A stretch of DNA of 64,000 nucleotides. Source: Lepas anatifera. Taxonomy: Eukaryota; Arthropoda; Thecostraca; Lepadidae. The notes under the pieces are model-generated. The model was not told where the DNA came from. It saw only the letters and a list, made by a program, of their open reading frames with translations, and ran no database searches. Below, in pieces: positions 45,346 through 56,699 of this stretch. The stretch is taken from positions 62,001 through 126,000 of the forward strand of contig JAOTON010000330.1 in NCBI GenBank assembly GCA_034440635.1, read 5' to 3'. The position numbers and the translations under genes were made by a program. Each line of letters opens with the position of its first letter. Position 1 is the first letter of the stretch.

Positions 45346-45655
45346 TTGATCCAACTATGCTCGAGCTCCTTAGCCCTACCCCCGTACTGATGTCCTGGAT
45401 CCGCCTATGCTCGAGCTCCTTTGCCCCACCCCCGAACTGATGTCCTGGATCCACCTATGCTCGAGCTACTTAGCCCCACCCCCTACTGATGTCCTGGATC
45501 CGCCTATGCTCAAACTCCTTAGCCCCTACCCCCGTACTGATGTCCTTGATCCGCTTATGCTCGAGCTCCTTAGCCCCACCCCCGTACTGATGTCCTGGAT
45601 CCGCTTATGCTCGAGCTCCTTAGCCCTACACCCGTAACGACCCCACCTCCGTGCC
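45346..45655 (+). repeat. 50-bp minisatellite, locus 1
   Basis: About six units of 50 bp containing ggatccgcct, atgctcgagc, tccttagccc and cacccccgta. Each good copy has a BamHI site (ggatcc) and an XhoI site (ctcgag). Open frames across it are repeat artefacts. Confidence 0.9.
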
Positions 45656-45897
45656 CCCCCTCCCCCGAAACGACGTAGGCGGATCCAAGGGGGAAAGGGG
45701 ACAGATGCCCCCCATAGAATCTTAGCGCCCCCTGAAATTGTCTCGGAACCCCATGGAAACCCCATGGAGGGGGTTGGGGAAAAGGGGGTGGGGGCACCTA
45801 GCCTATTTATTCCCTGGATCCACCCATGGTCCAACAACCGAAACATAATACTCAAATTGTAGACTAGGACTTTTACGGTACTCTAATTACTTGTCAT

Positions 45898-46040
45898 GCA
45901 TTATGGGTAGTATTGGGTACGTTTTTACCAGACCATAAACAGAGCCGGCCGCTCCGATCGCCGAAGTTGCCGCAGCGTGGACGCGGGGGTGACGCCTGGC
46001 AATGTGCTGCAACGATGCGTGGAGAAACGGCATGTTAGTA
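45898..46040 (+). promoter_or_regulatory. Promoter-like patch in the A-type linker, copy 1
   Basis: The sequence gcattatgggtagta at 45898-45912 resembles a ZNF143/STAF site in reverse orientation. A CpG-rich segment follows (gccggccgctccgatcg, gtggacgcggg). The same arrangement recurs at 49726-49870, where a consensus donor cat|gtaagt follows. Transcription is inference. Confidence 0.3.
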
Positions 46041-46079
46041 AAGGTAACTTGGTGTTTTATTGATATCTAACCAGATGGA

Positions 46080-49000
46080 ATGTCGACATATGTCTCTTAC
46101 CTAGCTGCATGCAAAATTTTATTCCCCTTCAATGACTCTAACCACCCTAAACTCCGGTGTGAAGCAAAAATGAACCGATAAAATTACCACTTTGACATGT
46201 ATTTTACGACTTATAGCTCGGGCGCCGTAAGAGATAAGTGAGGAGTATGAGTGAGAAAAATGACGGCAACGAAGTTTTCTATCCAGTCGTGTTACGTTCA
46301 ATACCGTAGCTAGCATGCTCTGCAAAACAAGGGGCAGAGAATAAAGAGTTTCAAAACTTATATTGTCTTTTTGTCTCTAAAATAAAAAGTTTCAGTCTCA
46401 ACGTTTTCATTTCTAAATATATAATTAGGGAGGCTATTCTCGTTTATTATCTAAAATGGAAACAAAATTTCATTAACTAGATCGGAAAATATAAGGTTTT
46501 GAATGATATTTTGGGAAATTCAGACCTTCACGGAATGGGCCAAAAAGGACCCTCAAATTTCCGTTTTCATTTTGTTTTTGTCTTTGTGCAGAACTGCACA
46601 AATAGGCCTAAAATTAGATATTTAACAAAGAACCTAAACTACCCTAGCTTCAGATATTTCGAGCCAATAGTCTAGACCATGAGTTTTATGCCAAATTTAG
46701 GGCGTCAGTTTAAAAGCTAATTTATAGCCTTAAATTTGAAAACTTTTTCTTTCCCACTTTTTGTGTGAAATACAAATTTCCCTGATGTAAAAGGGTGCAA
46801 GTTTTAATACTCCACATGAACTAGGAAAAAATAGAAAAATAAAACTTAAAAATCACATAATGCAAAATTCTGGGCAAAATTTTCGAAATTTTGAAATTTA
46901 ACAACCGCGGTGCTTATTCATTTTGAGGTGCCTTCTATCCACAAAAAGTGTAAAGTGTCTGATACAAGCGCTCAGAACAGACAATAACAACAACACACCT
47001 CGGCCTGCGGCCTCAGCAGGTGCCGCTCCGGCGCAGGAGAAGCCGGTGACAATGTACGTTAGCAAAACAGTTCGATTGACAGGCGAGTGTTTTCAGCAGT
47101 TTGATACTTATAACAACGCAATGTTGGAGCTTTAGGTTTTGTGTTCTCATTATGGCTCCATTTTATCCCCTGTCTAGGCCCATGTTTTCCTAAATTAACA
47201 TGTCTCTGCATACTGCACCACGCTTGCCCTCTGTTCATATCATCCTATAAATAAACACACGTATAATGCTTGTTTTGTTAAGCAAAGACTAGGCATAACC
47301 AGAAAAAGGAGATACAATATAAAATATGATGGGTTTTCCGACGGTATTTCACCAATACCTGCAGATTTTCACCCAATTCAGCCAATTTGTTACCGAGTTA
47401 TGCCCCAGCTCGAGACCTCAGCCCCACCACCGAACTGGTGTCCTGGATCCGCCTATGCTCGAGCCCCTTAGCCCCACCCCCGTACTGATGTCCTGGATCT
47501 GCCTATGATCGAGCTCCTTACCCCAACCCCTTACTGATGTCCTGGATCCGCCTATGCTCAAACTCCGTAGCCCCACCTCTGTAATGCCCTGGATCCGCCT
47601 ATGCTCGAACTCCTTAGCCCTACTCCCTACTGATGTCCTGGATCCGCCTATGCTCGAGCTCCCGAGCCCCACCCCCGTACTGATGTCCTGAAACCGCTTA
47701 TGCGCGAGCTCCTTAGCCCCACCCCCGTACTGATGTCCTGGATCCGCCTATGCTTGAACTCCTTAGCCCCACCCCCCGTACTGATGTCCTGGATCCACCT
47801 ATGCTCTAACTTCTTAGCCCCACCTCCGTACAGATGTCCTGGATCCGCCTATGCTCCATCTCCTTAGCCCCACCCCCGTACTGATGTCCTGGATCCGCCT
47901 TTACTCGAGCTCCGGAGCCCCACCCCCGCACTGATGTCCTGGATCCGCCTATGCTCGAGCTCCCGAGCCCCACCCCCGTACTGATGTCCTAAATCCGCTT
48001 ATGCTGGAGCACCTTAGCCCCACCCCCGTACTGATGTCCTGGATCCGCCTATGCTTGAACTCCTTAGCCCCACCCCCGTACTGATGTCCTGGATCCGCCT
48101 ATGCTCTAACTTCTTAGCCCCACCTCCGTACAGATGTCCTGGATTCGCCTATGCTCCATCTCCTTAGCCCCACCCCCGTACTGATGTCCTGGATCCGCCT
48201 TTACTCGAGCTCCGGAGCCCCACCCCCGCACTGATGTCCTGGATCCGCCTATGCTCGAGCTCCCGAGCCCCACCCCCGTACTGATGTCCTGAATCCGCTT
48301 ATGCTCGAGCACCTTAGCCCCACCCCCGTACTGATGTCCTGGATCCGCCTATGCTTGAACTCCTTAGCCCCACCCCCGTACTGATGTCCTGGATCCGCCT
48401 ATGCTCTAACTTCTTAGCCCCACCTCCGTAAAGATGTCCTGGATCCGCCTATGCTCCATCTCCTTAGCCCCACCCCCGTATTGATATCCTGGATCCGCCT
48501 TTACTCGAGCTCCGGAGCCCCACCCCCGCACTGATGTCCTGGATCCACCTATGCTCGAGCTCCCGAGCACCACCCCGTACTGATGTCCTGAATCGGCTTA
48601 TGCTCGAGCACCTTAGCCCCACCCCCGTACTGATGTCCTGGATCCGCCTATGCTCGAGCTCCCTAGCCCCAACCCCGACCTGATGGCCTGGATCAGCCTA
48701 TACTCGAGCTCCTCAGCCCCAACCCGTACTGATGTCCTGGATCCGCTTATGCTCGAGCTCCGTAGCCCCACCTCCGTACTATCCTGGATCCGCCTATGCT
48801 CGAGGTCCTTAGCCCCACCCCTGTACTGATGTCCTGGATCCGCCTATGCTCGAGCTCCCGAGCCCCACCCCCGTACTGATGTCCTGGATCCGCCTATGCT
48901 CGAACACCTTAGCCCCTACCCCTGTACTGATGTCTTTGATCCACCTATGCTCGAGGTCCTTAGCCCCACCCCCGTACTGATGTCCTGGATCCGCCTATGC

Positions 49001-49870
49001 TCGAGCTCCCTAGCCCCAACCCCGACCTGATGGCCTGGATCCGCCTATACTCGAGCTCCTCAGCCCCACCCCGTACTGATGTCCTGGATCCGCTAATGCT
49101 TGAGCTCCGTAGCCCCACCTCCGTACTATCCTGGATCCGCCTTTGCTCGAGGTCCTTAGCCCCACCCCCGTGCTGATGTTCTGGATCCGCTTATGCTCGA
49201 GCTCCTTACCCCCACCCCGTAACGACTCCACCTTCGTGGCCCCCCTTCCGAAACGACATAGGCGGTTCCAAGGGGGAAAGGGGACAGGTGCCCCCGATAG
49301 AATCTTAGCGCCCCTGAAATTGTCCCGGAAACCCCTGGAAAGTTCGATGGCACCCCCTGAAATGTCGTTTTCCCCGAGATGCGGGTATCGGGGACCACTG
49401 ACAGGATTTAGCGCCTACTTGATAGGTTTTTCCGGCCAAAAGTGGCGTCCCTGGTGTAGATAGCGCCCACCAGGAAGTTTCCCCCTTCCACCTCGCCCCC
49501 GATAGGCAATCCTGGATCCGCGTATGGGAAGCGACATTTCAGGGAGCGTCATCGACCCTTAGAGTCGTGTCTTTACAATTTCAGAGGGCGCCGATGGTTG
49601 ATTGGGGGTTGGGGGAGGGGGGCACCTAGCCTACTTATTCCCTGGATCCAGCCATGGTGGAAAAACCCAAGCATAATACTCTTATTGTAAACTCGGACTT
49701 TTACGGTCCTCTAATTACTTGTGATGCATTATGGGTAGTATTGGGTACGTTTTTACGAGACCATAAACAGAGCCGGCCGCTCCGATCGCCGGCGTTGCCG
49801 CGGCGTGGACGCGGGGGTGACGCCTGGCAATGTGCTGAAGAGATGCGTGGACAAACGGCATGTAAGTAAA
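46080..49870 (+). repeat. 3-4 kb macro-repeat, copy U2 (subtype A)
   Basis: Same order as U1: AT-rich block (46285-46450), 'gatacaagcgctcagaacagac' at about 46958, GC-rich block at about 46996, then directly the minisatellite. The 136-bp palindrome array has been deleted: 'gttaccgagtta' at 47390 leads straight into minisatellite. The linker 49250-49870 matches that after U1, including the ZNF143-like site and CpG patch. Confidence 0.8.
47410..49235 (+). repeat. 50-bp minisatellite, locus 2, with 300-bp higher-order repeat
   Basis: About 36 units of 50 bp. Between about 47690 and 48600 six-unit blocks repeat with an exact 300-bp period: the variant 'atgctctaacttcttagccc' is at 47801, 48101 and 48401, and the variant 'ttactcgagctccggagccc' at 47901, 48201 and 48501. 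Outside this block the units are individually diverged. Confidence 0.9.
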
Positions 49871-50859
49871 AGTAACTTGGTGTTTTATTGATATCTAACC
49901 AGATGGAATGTTGACATATGTCTCTTACCTAGCTGCATGCAAAATTTTATTTCCTCCAATGGCTCTAACCTATCTAAACCCCGGTGTGAAGCAAAAATGA
50001 ACCGATAAAATTACCACTTTGAAATGTATTTTACGACTAAAGTTTCAAAACATCTATTTTATTTTTGCCAATAAAATAGAAAGTTTCAGCCTAAAAGTTT
50101 TTATCTCTAAATATATAATAAGGGAGGCTATTCTCTTTTATTATCTGAGATCGAAACTAAATTTTAGTAATTAGATCCGAGGATATAAGGGTTTGAATAA
50201 CATTTTGCGAAATGCAGACCTTCACGGAATGGGACAAAAAGGACCCTCAAATTTCCGTTTTCATTTTGTTTTTGTGTTTGTGCAGAACTGCACAAACAGG
50301 CCTATAAGTGGATGTTTGACTTAGAACCTGAACTGCCGTAGCTGCAGATATTTCGAGCCTATAGTTTAGACCATGAGTTTTATGCCAAATTTAGTGTGCA
50401 AAGTTTAAAACCTAATTTAGAGACATAAAACTAAAACTTTTCTTTCCAACTTTTTGTGTGAACTACAAATTTCCCTGATGTAGAAGGGTGCAAGTTTTAA
50501 TACACTAGATGAATTAGCAAAAAATAGAAAAATGAAATTTAAAAATCACATAATGCAAAATTCTTGGCAAACTTTTAAAATTTGGAAAATTGACAACCGT
50601 GGTGCTTATTCATTTGGAAGTGCCTATATCCATAAAAGTTTCAAGTCTCTGATACCAGCGCTCAGAACAGACAACAACAACAGACAACCTCGGCCTGCGG
50701 CCTCGGCAGGTGCCGCTCCGGCGCAGGAAAAGCCGGTGACAATGTACGTTAGGCAAACAGTTCGATTAACAGGCGAGTGTTTTCATCAGTATGATACATA
50801 TACTAACGCGATGTTGGGATTTTAGGTCTTGTGTTCTCATTACAACTAAAACTGTGAGG

Positions 50860-51450
50860 TCTTGTCAAGTCCCAGTCTGCATGCGCAGTAAAGTTTGCAG
50901 TGAATGAGAGCGAAGATACCGTTATAATTGACTGAAGCATGTTGGTATGTCATGTGTTTGTCTCCTGGTCTAAACTACCCCTTATAGCCTAATATTCCTT
51001 AGAATTCCCTCTGCGCATGCGCAGAACAATGCAGTGTCATAATGCCGTGAATTGGGATTAGCAGATAGTATTCTGCTATTACTCGCAAAGTTTGAGCCCA
51101 ATCAGTTTATTGGATCCCGAGATAGTCTCCATGTCCATAAGTTCTAATGCGCATGTGCACTAACCTTTCTAGTAAGCAAGGGTGTCAAAACTTTCATACT
51201 AAATTTAAGCATGTTGGCTCTCCTCTGTTCATGTCCTCTTCTGAAATATCCTCATCTTTAAGGCTTATCTTTAAGATTTCTACTGCGCATGCGCAACGCA
51301 GTGCAGCTTCAATATGACATAATTTGTGGTTTGCACTCCGCCTCATTTTCTTGTTCACAAAATTTCATGAAAATCGACTCGTAGGTTACCGGGATAGCCT
51401 CTGTTTCCATTAGTTTCACTGTGCATGCGCAGTGACCTTTCATTGACCTG
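50860..51450 (+). repeat. 136-bp phased NRF1-like palindrome array in U3
   Basis: Core positions 50877 (core shortened to gcatgcgc), 51013, 51149, 51285 and 51421 are each exactly 136 bp apart. Cores include ctgcgcatgcgcag, tgcgcatgtgca and gtgcatgcgc. The exact spacing in a unit that is otherwise diverged from U1 indicates few indels inside the array. Confidence 0.85.
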
Positions 51451-51925
51451 AAGACCAGATTCAAAATCTGCATGACCGATTTCCTCTTCTTGATATTGTT
51501 CGATAATATGGAATAGAGTGCAACGAGATTGATATATTATTTATATGTCTAAATACGATAGCGGATACAGGGGGCGAGGCTAGTGGGCTTAAGTCCCCCC
51601 CCATGTGAAAATGCCTACAGCTATAGCATAGGCAGAAGATGTTTTGAGGCAATGGCAGGGAGGCTGGAGCTAATAGGTGAATTCAGGGCAGCGGGGGCGG
51701 GATAGGGGCACGTGCCCCCCTCCCTTGAGTCGATCCTCGGCACCCCCTGATATGGCCACGGCTTCCCCTCAAACATTCGATGGCACCCCCTGAAATGTCA
51801 CTTCCCACCCCCTCCCCCTAGGATGCAAAAATCGGCGCCCATCGGAAGGATTTTGCGTGTCAAAAGTGCCGCTCTATGTTCCCTATTACACCCCTTCCCC
51901 GGGACGGTGCCTCCTCTATCGGTAA

Positions 51926-52792
51926 TCCTGGATCCGCCTATGCTCGAGCTCCTTAGCCCCACCCCCGAACTGATATCCTGGATCCGCCTATGCTCGAACT
52001 CCTTAGGCCCATCCCCGTACTGATGTCCTGGATCCGCCTAAGCTTGAGGTCCCGAGTTGCAACCCCGTACTGATGTCCTGGATCCGCCTATGATCGAGCT
52101 CCTTAGGCCCATCCCCTTAATAATGTCCTGGGTCCGCCTATGCTCGAGCTCCTTAGCCCCACCCCTGTACTGATGTCCTGGATCCGCCTATGCTCGAGCT
52201 CCTCAACCCCACCTCCGTGCTGATATCCTGGATCCGCCTATGCTCAACCTCCTTAGCCCAACCCCCGTACTGATGTCCTGGATCCGCCTATGATTGAGCT
52301 CCTTAGGCCCATCCCCGTAATGATGTCCTGGGTCCGCCTATGTTCGAGCTCCTTAGCTCCACCCGTGAACTGATGTCCTGGATCCGCCTATGCTCAAGCT
52401 CCTTAGCCCACCCCCTCACTGATGTCCTGGTTCCGCCTATGCTCGATCTCCTTAGCCCCACCTCCGTACTGATGTCGTGGATCCGCCTATGCTCGAGCTC
52501 CTTAGACCCACCCCCGAACTGATGAGCTGGATCCGCCTACGCTCAAGCTCCTTAGGTCCACGCCCTTACTGATGTCCTGGATCCGCCTATGCTCGAACTC
52601 CGTAGCCCCACCTCCGTACTGTCCTGGATCCGCCTATGCTCGAGCTCCCTAGCCCCACTTCCGTACTGATGTCCTGGATCCGCCTATGCTTGAGCTCCTT
52701 AGCCCCACCCCGTACTGATGTCCTGGATCCGCCTATGCTCGAGCTCCTGCCCCACCCCCCATACTAATGGCCTGGATCCGCCACTGCTTATA
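51926..52792 (+). repeat. 50-bp minisatellite, locus 3
   Basis: About 17 units of the ggatccgcctatgctcgagc type, more diverged than locus 2 and without a clear higher-order period. Ends at 'atggcctggatccgcca', the same end sequence as locus 4. Confidence 0.9.
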
Positions 52793-52924
52793 CAGTTGAT
52801 TTAAGCAGGCTGTGCAAGGAGTCACGTGTCATGGTATCACCACAAAGAGGTTTATTCGGCTGGGAAAGAACTTGTGTGCAACGGTGGATCCTTTAACCAG
52901 GGTTACTTATGGTTAGAGGTTGCA

Positions 52925-53445
52925 TTAACTAGTGGGTAGATAGATAAATGATAAACTTTTATTGGACGGAAACAACATGACAGGTATAACAAAAAGATTG
53001 ACGCAACAGCCCGAAGGCTTAAGTAGTGGGGCCTCTCTTATCTCTCTCATCACTTTTACCGGACCTATCACACACATACACAGTAATATTAGGACACACA
53101 TAAGGAAACAAAACACAACAAAGTAAACAAGCCAACCAGTTCCTGACGACCATTTTGGTTTTTATTCGTCGCAAGTCGCCACAGCGAGCGGGACCCTTCC
53201 GCACGGCCGCCACCCGGCCGTCCGACTGATATGAACATCTAGCAGACAACGCGACTGCCGCACGAGTAGAGGAGCCGAAACGAGACAGACTACCCTGCCA
53301 CCACCGGGCATTCGCGCTGGTCTATAGCATGCGTAGATAGCTGCGGCATCTGTCTCGGATAGCAGCTCCCACTGCGCCGCCCGGAGCGACGCTACGGCCG
53401 AACGGCGGGGTGAGGTTTCGAGCGGGAAACATACTAGCATTGTGT
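52925..53445 (-). mobile_element. Unclassified retroposon-like unit, copy 1
   Basis: On the minus strand it begins with a GC-rich segment encoding an open 92-codon frame (53440-53162, MLVCFPLETS... to a TAA inside GAATAAA). It continues through a second short frame (MVVRNWLACLLCC...) and ends with 'ccaataaaagtttatc', a polyadenylation signal, and an atttatctatcta tail. Signal plus short tandem tail indicates a retroposed RNA. The same unit occurs after U4 (56700-57240). No RT or known domain is present. Confidence 0.5.
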
Positions 53446-54430
53446 ATTACATTTAAGTACAGTTAAAGTACATTGGTGTTGCAATGATATCCAACTTTTG
53501 GAATGGCAAAATATGTCTCTGAACTAGCTTTTTGCAGAATTTCATCCACTTCCATCGATATTAACCATTCGAAATCCTGGTGTGAAGCAAAAATAAACAG
53601 ATAAAATTGCGACTTTGAAATGTATTTTACGGCTTATAGCGCGGAAGCCGTAAGAGATAAGTGGGGGGGTATGAGTGAGAAAAACAACGGCAACAAAGTT
53701 TGCTATCCAGCCGTGTTAAGTTCAATACCCTGGCTATCATGTTCTGGAAACCAGGTGGCTGAGAACAAAAAGTTTCAAAACTTATATTTTATTTTTGCCT
53801 ATAAAATAAAAAGTTTCAGTCTGAAAGTTTTTTATATCTAAATATATAAAGGAGAAGGCTATTCTCTTTTATTATCTGAAATGAAAACTGAGTTTGATTT
53901 ATTAGATCGGAAGATATAAGGGATTGAATGATATTTTGAGAAATGCACACCTTCACGGAATTGGCCAAAAATGACCCTCAAATTTCAGTTTTCATTTTGT
54001 TTTTGTGTTTGTGCAGAACTGCACAAACAGGCCTTTAAGTTGATATTTGACTTAGAACCTGAACTGCCCTAGCTTCAGATATTTCGAGCCTATAGTTTTG
54101 TTCATGAGTTTTCCGTCAAATTTAGGGTGCAAAATTTAAAAGCTAATTTCGAGCTGTAAATTTAAGACTTTTTCTTTCCAACTTTTTTAAGGTGAACTAA
54201 AAATTTCCCTGATGTAAAAGGGTGCAAGTTTGAAGACTGTACATGAATTAGCAAAAAAGAAAACAAAAAAAATAAAAGTGAAAAATCACATAATGCAAAA
54301 TTCTGGGCAAAACTTTGAAAAATTCGAAAATTGATAACCGTGGTGCTTATTCATTTGGAAGTGCCTTCTCTCCATAAAAGTTTTAAGTCTCTGATACCAG
54401 CGCTCAGAACAGACAACAACAACAGACTAC

Positions 54431-54498
54431 GACGACGAGACCGGAAAAACTATCAGAATAGAAGCCGTTTCTTACTTCGTTCGTCACCGGCTTCTGAC
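54431..54498 (+). repeat. Hairpin repeat, copy 1
   Basis: Contains agaagccg and cggcttct separated by 'tttcttacttcgttcgtca', with extra pairing of tcaga and tctga. Absent at the same place in U1-U3. Two further copies at 59773-59843 and about 59851-59918. Confidence 0.7.
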
Positions 54499-54909
54499 AA
54501 CTTCGGCCTGCGGCCTCGGCAGGTGCCGCTCCAGCGCAGGAGAAGTCGGTGACAATGTACGTTAGGCAAACAGTTCGATTGACAGGCAAATGTTTTCAGC
54601 AGTATGATACATATGCTAACGCGATGTTGGGACTTGAGGTCTAAGGTTCTCATTATGACTCCATTCAATCCCATGTGTAAGCCCATGTTTTCCTAAACTA
54701 ACATTACTCTGCACACTGCGCCACGTTTGCCCTCTGTTCATGTCATCACATAAATAAACACACGTATAAAGTTCGGTTTGTTATGTAAAGACTGGGTATG
54801 CCTAGAAAAGGAGATACAATATAAAATATTATGAGTTTGCCGACCATATTTCACCTATACCTGGAGATCTTCACACAATTCAGCCTATTTGTTGCTGAGT
54901 TAGCTTCGG

Positions 54910-55480
54910 TTATCCTAAGTCCCAGTCCGCATGCGCAGTAAAGTCTGCAGTGAATGAGAGCGAAGATACCGTTATAATTGACTAAAGCATGTTGGTATGT
55001 CGTTTGTTTGTCTCCTGGTCTAAACTATCCCTTATAGCCTAATATTTCTTAGAATTCCTACTGCGCATGCGCAGCACAATGCAGTGTCATAATGCCGTAA
55101 ATTGGGATTAGCAAATAGTATTCTGCCATTACTCGCAAAGTTTGAGCCCAATCAGTTTATTTGATCCCGAGATAGTCTCCATGTCCATAAGTTCTAATGC
55201 GCATGCGCACTAACCTTTGTAGTAACCAAGGTGTCAAAACTTTCATACTAAATTTAAGCATGTTGGCTCTCCTCTGTTCATGTCGTCTTCTGAAATATCC
55301 TCACCTTTAAGGCTTATCTTTATGATTGCTACTGCACATGCCCAGAGCAGTGCAGCTTCAATGTGACATTATTTTTGTTTGCATTCCGTGTCATTTTCTT
55401 GTTCACAAAATTTCAAGAAAATTCCATTAGATACCATTAGTTACCATTAGTTCCACTGCGCAGGCGAAGTGACCTTTCAT
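54910..55480 (+). repeat. 136-bp phased NRF1-like palindrome array in U4
   Basis: Cores start at 54927 (gcatgcgc), 55063, 55199, 55334 (degenerate gcacatgccc) and 55458 (degenerate gcgcaggcga). The first three steps are 136, 136 and 135 bp. The last is 124 bp because of a deletion. Confidence 0.8.
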
Positions 55481-55949
55481 TGACCTGAAGACCAGATTCA
55501 AAATCTGCATGACCGATTGCCTCTTATTGATATTGTTTGATAATATGGAAGAGAGTGCAACGAGATTTATGTATTATCTATATGTCTAAATACGATAGCA
55601 GATACAAGAGGCGGGGCTAGTGGGCTTAAGTCCCCCCAGGTGAAAATAACTACAGCTATAGCATAGGCAGAGAATATTTCCAGGCAATGGCGGGGAGGCT
55701 GGAGCTACTAGGTGAATTCATGACGGCGGGGGGATAGGGGCACGTGCCCCCCTTTGGTTGATCCTCGGCGCCCCCTGAAATGGCCACGGCGCCCCTCAAA
55801 CATTCGATGGCACCCCCTGAAATGTCACTTCCCACCCCATCCCCCTAAGATGCAAAAACGGCGCCCATCGGAAGGATTTTGCGTGTCAAAAGTGGCGCCC
55901 TATGCTCCGGATTACACCCCTTCCCCGGGACGGTGCCTCCTCCATTGGT

Positions 55950-56558
55950 AATCCTGGATCCGCCTATGCTCGAGCTCTTTAGCCCCACCCCCGAACTGAT
56001 ATCCTGGATCCGCCTATGCTCAAACTCCTTAGGCCCGTCCCCGTACTGATGTCCTGGATCCGCCTATGCTCAAACTCCTTAACCCCACCCCCTTACTGAT
56101 GTCCTGGATCCGCCTATGCTTGAACTCCGTAGCCCCACCTCCGTACTGTCCTGGATCCGCCTATGGTCGAGCTCCCTAGCCCCACCCCCGTACTGATGTC
56201 CTGAATCCGCCTATGCTCGAGCTCCTTAGCCCCACCCCCGTACTGATGTCCTTGATCCGCCTATGCTCGAGCTTCTTAGCCCCATCCCCGTACTGATGTC
56301 CTGGATCCGCCTATGCTTGAGGTCCCGAGTTGCAACCCCATACTGATGTCCTGGATCCGCCTATGATCGAGCTCCTTAGGCCCATCCCCGTAATAATGTC
56401 CTGGGTCCGCCTATGCTCGAGCTCCTTAGCCCCACCCTGTAGTGATGTCCTGGATCCGCCTATGCTCGAGCTCCTCAGCCGCACCTCCGTGCTGATGTCC
56501 TGGAACCGCCTATGCTCGAGTTCCTTAGCCATCCCCCATACTAATGGCCTGGATCCGC
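55950..56558 (+). repeat. 50-bp minisatellite, locus 4
   Basis: About 12 units of the 50-bp type, several variants shared in order with locus 3 (for example 'ggtcccgagttgcaacccc' and 'gatcgagctccttaggcccatcccc'), supporting common descent of U3 and U4. Confidence 0.9.
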
Positions 56559-56699
56559 CATTGCTTATACAGTTGATTTAAGAAGGCAGTGCAAGGAGTC
56601 ACGTGTCATGGTATCACCACAAAGAGGTTTATTCGGCTGGGAAAATAAATGGTGTGCAACGGTGGATCCTTTGACCAGTGTTACCTATGGTTAGAGGAT

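Larger units (their letters stand above)
43141..45990 (+). repeat. 3-4 kb macro-repeat, copy U1 (subtype A)
   Basis: Order within the unit: AT-rich segment ('ttttatttttgcctataaaataaa', 43230-43330), further AT-rich block, conserved 'ctctgataccagcgctcagaac' (43829), GC-rich block 'cctcggcctgcggcctcgg' (about 43864), a 136-bp phased palindrome array (44291-44841), a 50-bp minisatellite (45346-45650), and a linker with 'gcattatgggtagta' and a CpG-rich patch (45860-46030). Short frames in the unit vary between copies and are not supported as genes. Confidence 0.8.
49870..52924 (+). repeat. 3-4 kb macro-repeat, copy U3 (subtype B)
   Basis: AT-rich block (50036-50150), 'gataccagcgctcagaacagac' at about 50652, GC-rich block (about 50692), a regular 136-bp palindrome array (50877-51430) and minisatellite (51930-52790). 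After the minisatellite comes 'gttgatttaagcaggctgtgcaaggagtc' (52793-52924) instead of the A-type linker. This last part is shared with U4. Confidence 0.8.
53446..56699 (+). repeat. 3-4 kb macro-repeat, copy U4 (subtype B)
   Basis: AT-rich block (53700-53880), 'gataccagcgctcagaacagac' at about 54395, GC-rich block at about 54500 preceded by an inserted hairpin repeat (54431-54498), palindrome array (54927-55467), minisatellite (55950-56555), then the subtype B end (56560-56699). Closest to U3. Confidence 0.8.

Noticed and set aside
47410..49235. CRISPR-like array (regular 50-bp repeats)
   Set aside because: Units are contiguous without unique spacers, and the DNA is eukaryotic; this is a minisatellite.
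45346..56558. Open frames of the MLELLSPTPVLMSWI type in the 50-bp minisatellite
   Set aside because: Same peptide appears only because the DNA unit repeats; period 50 is not a multiple of three, so no frame is maintained over the array.
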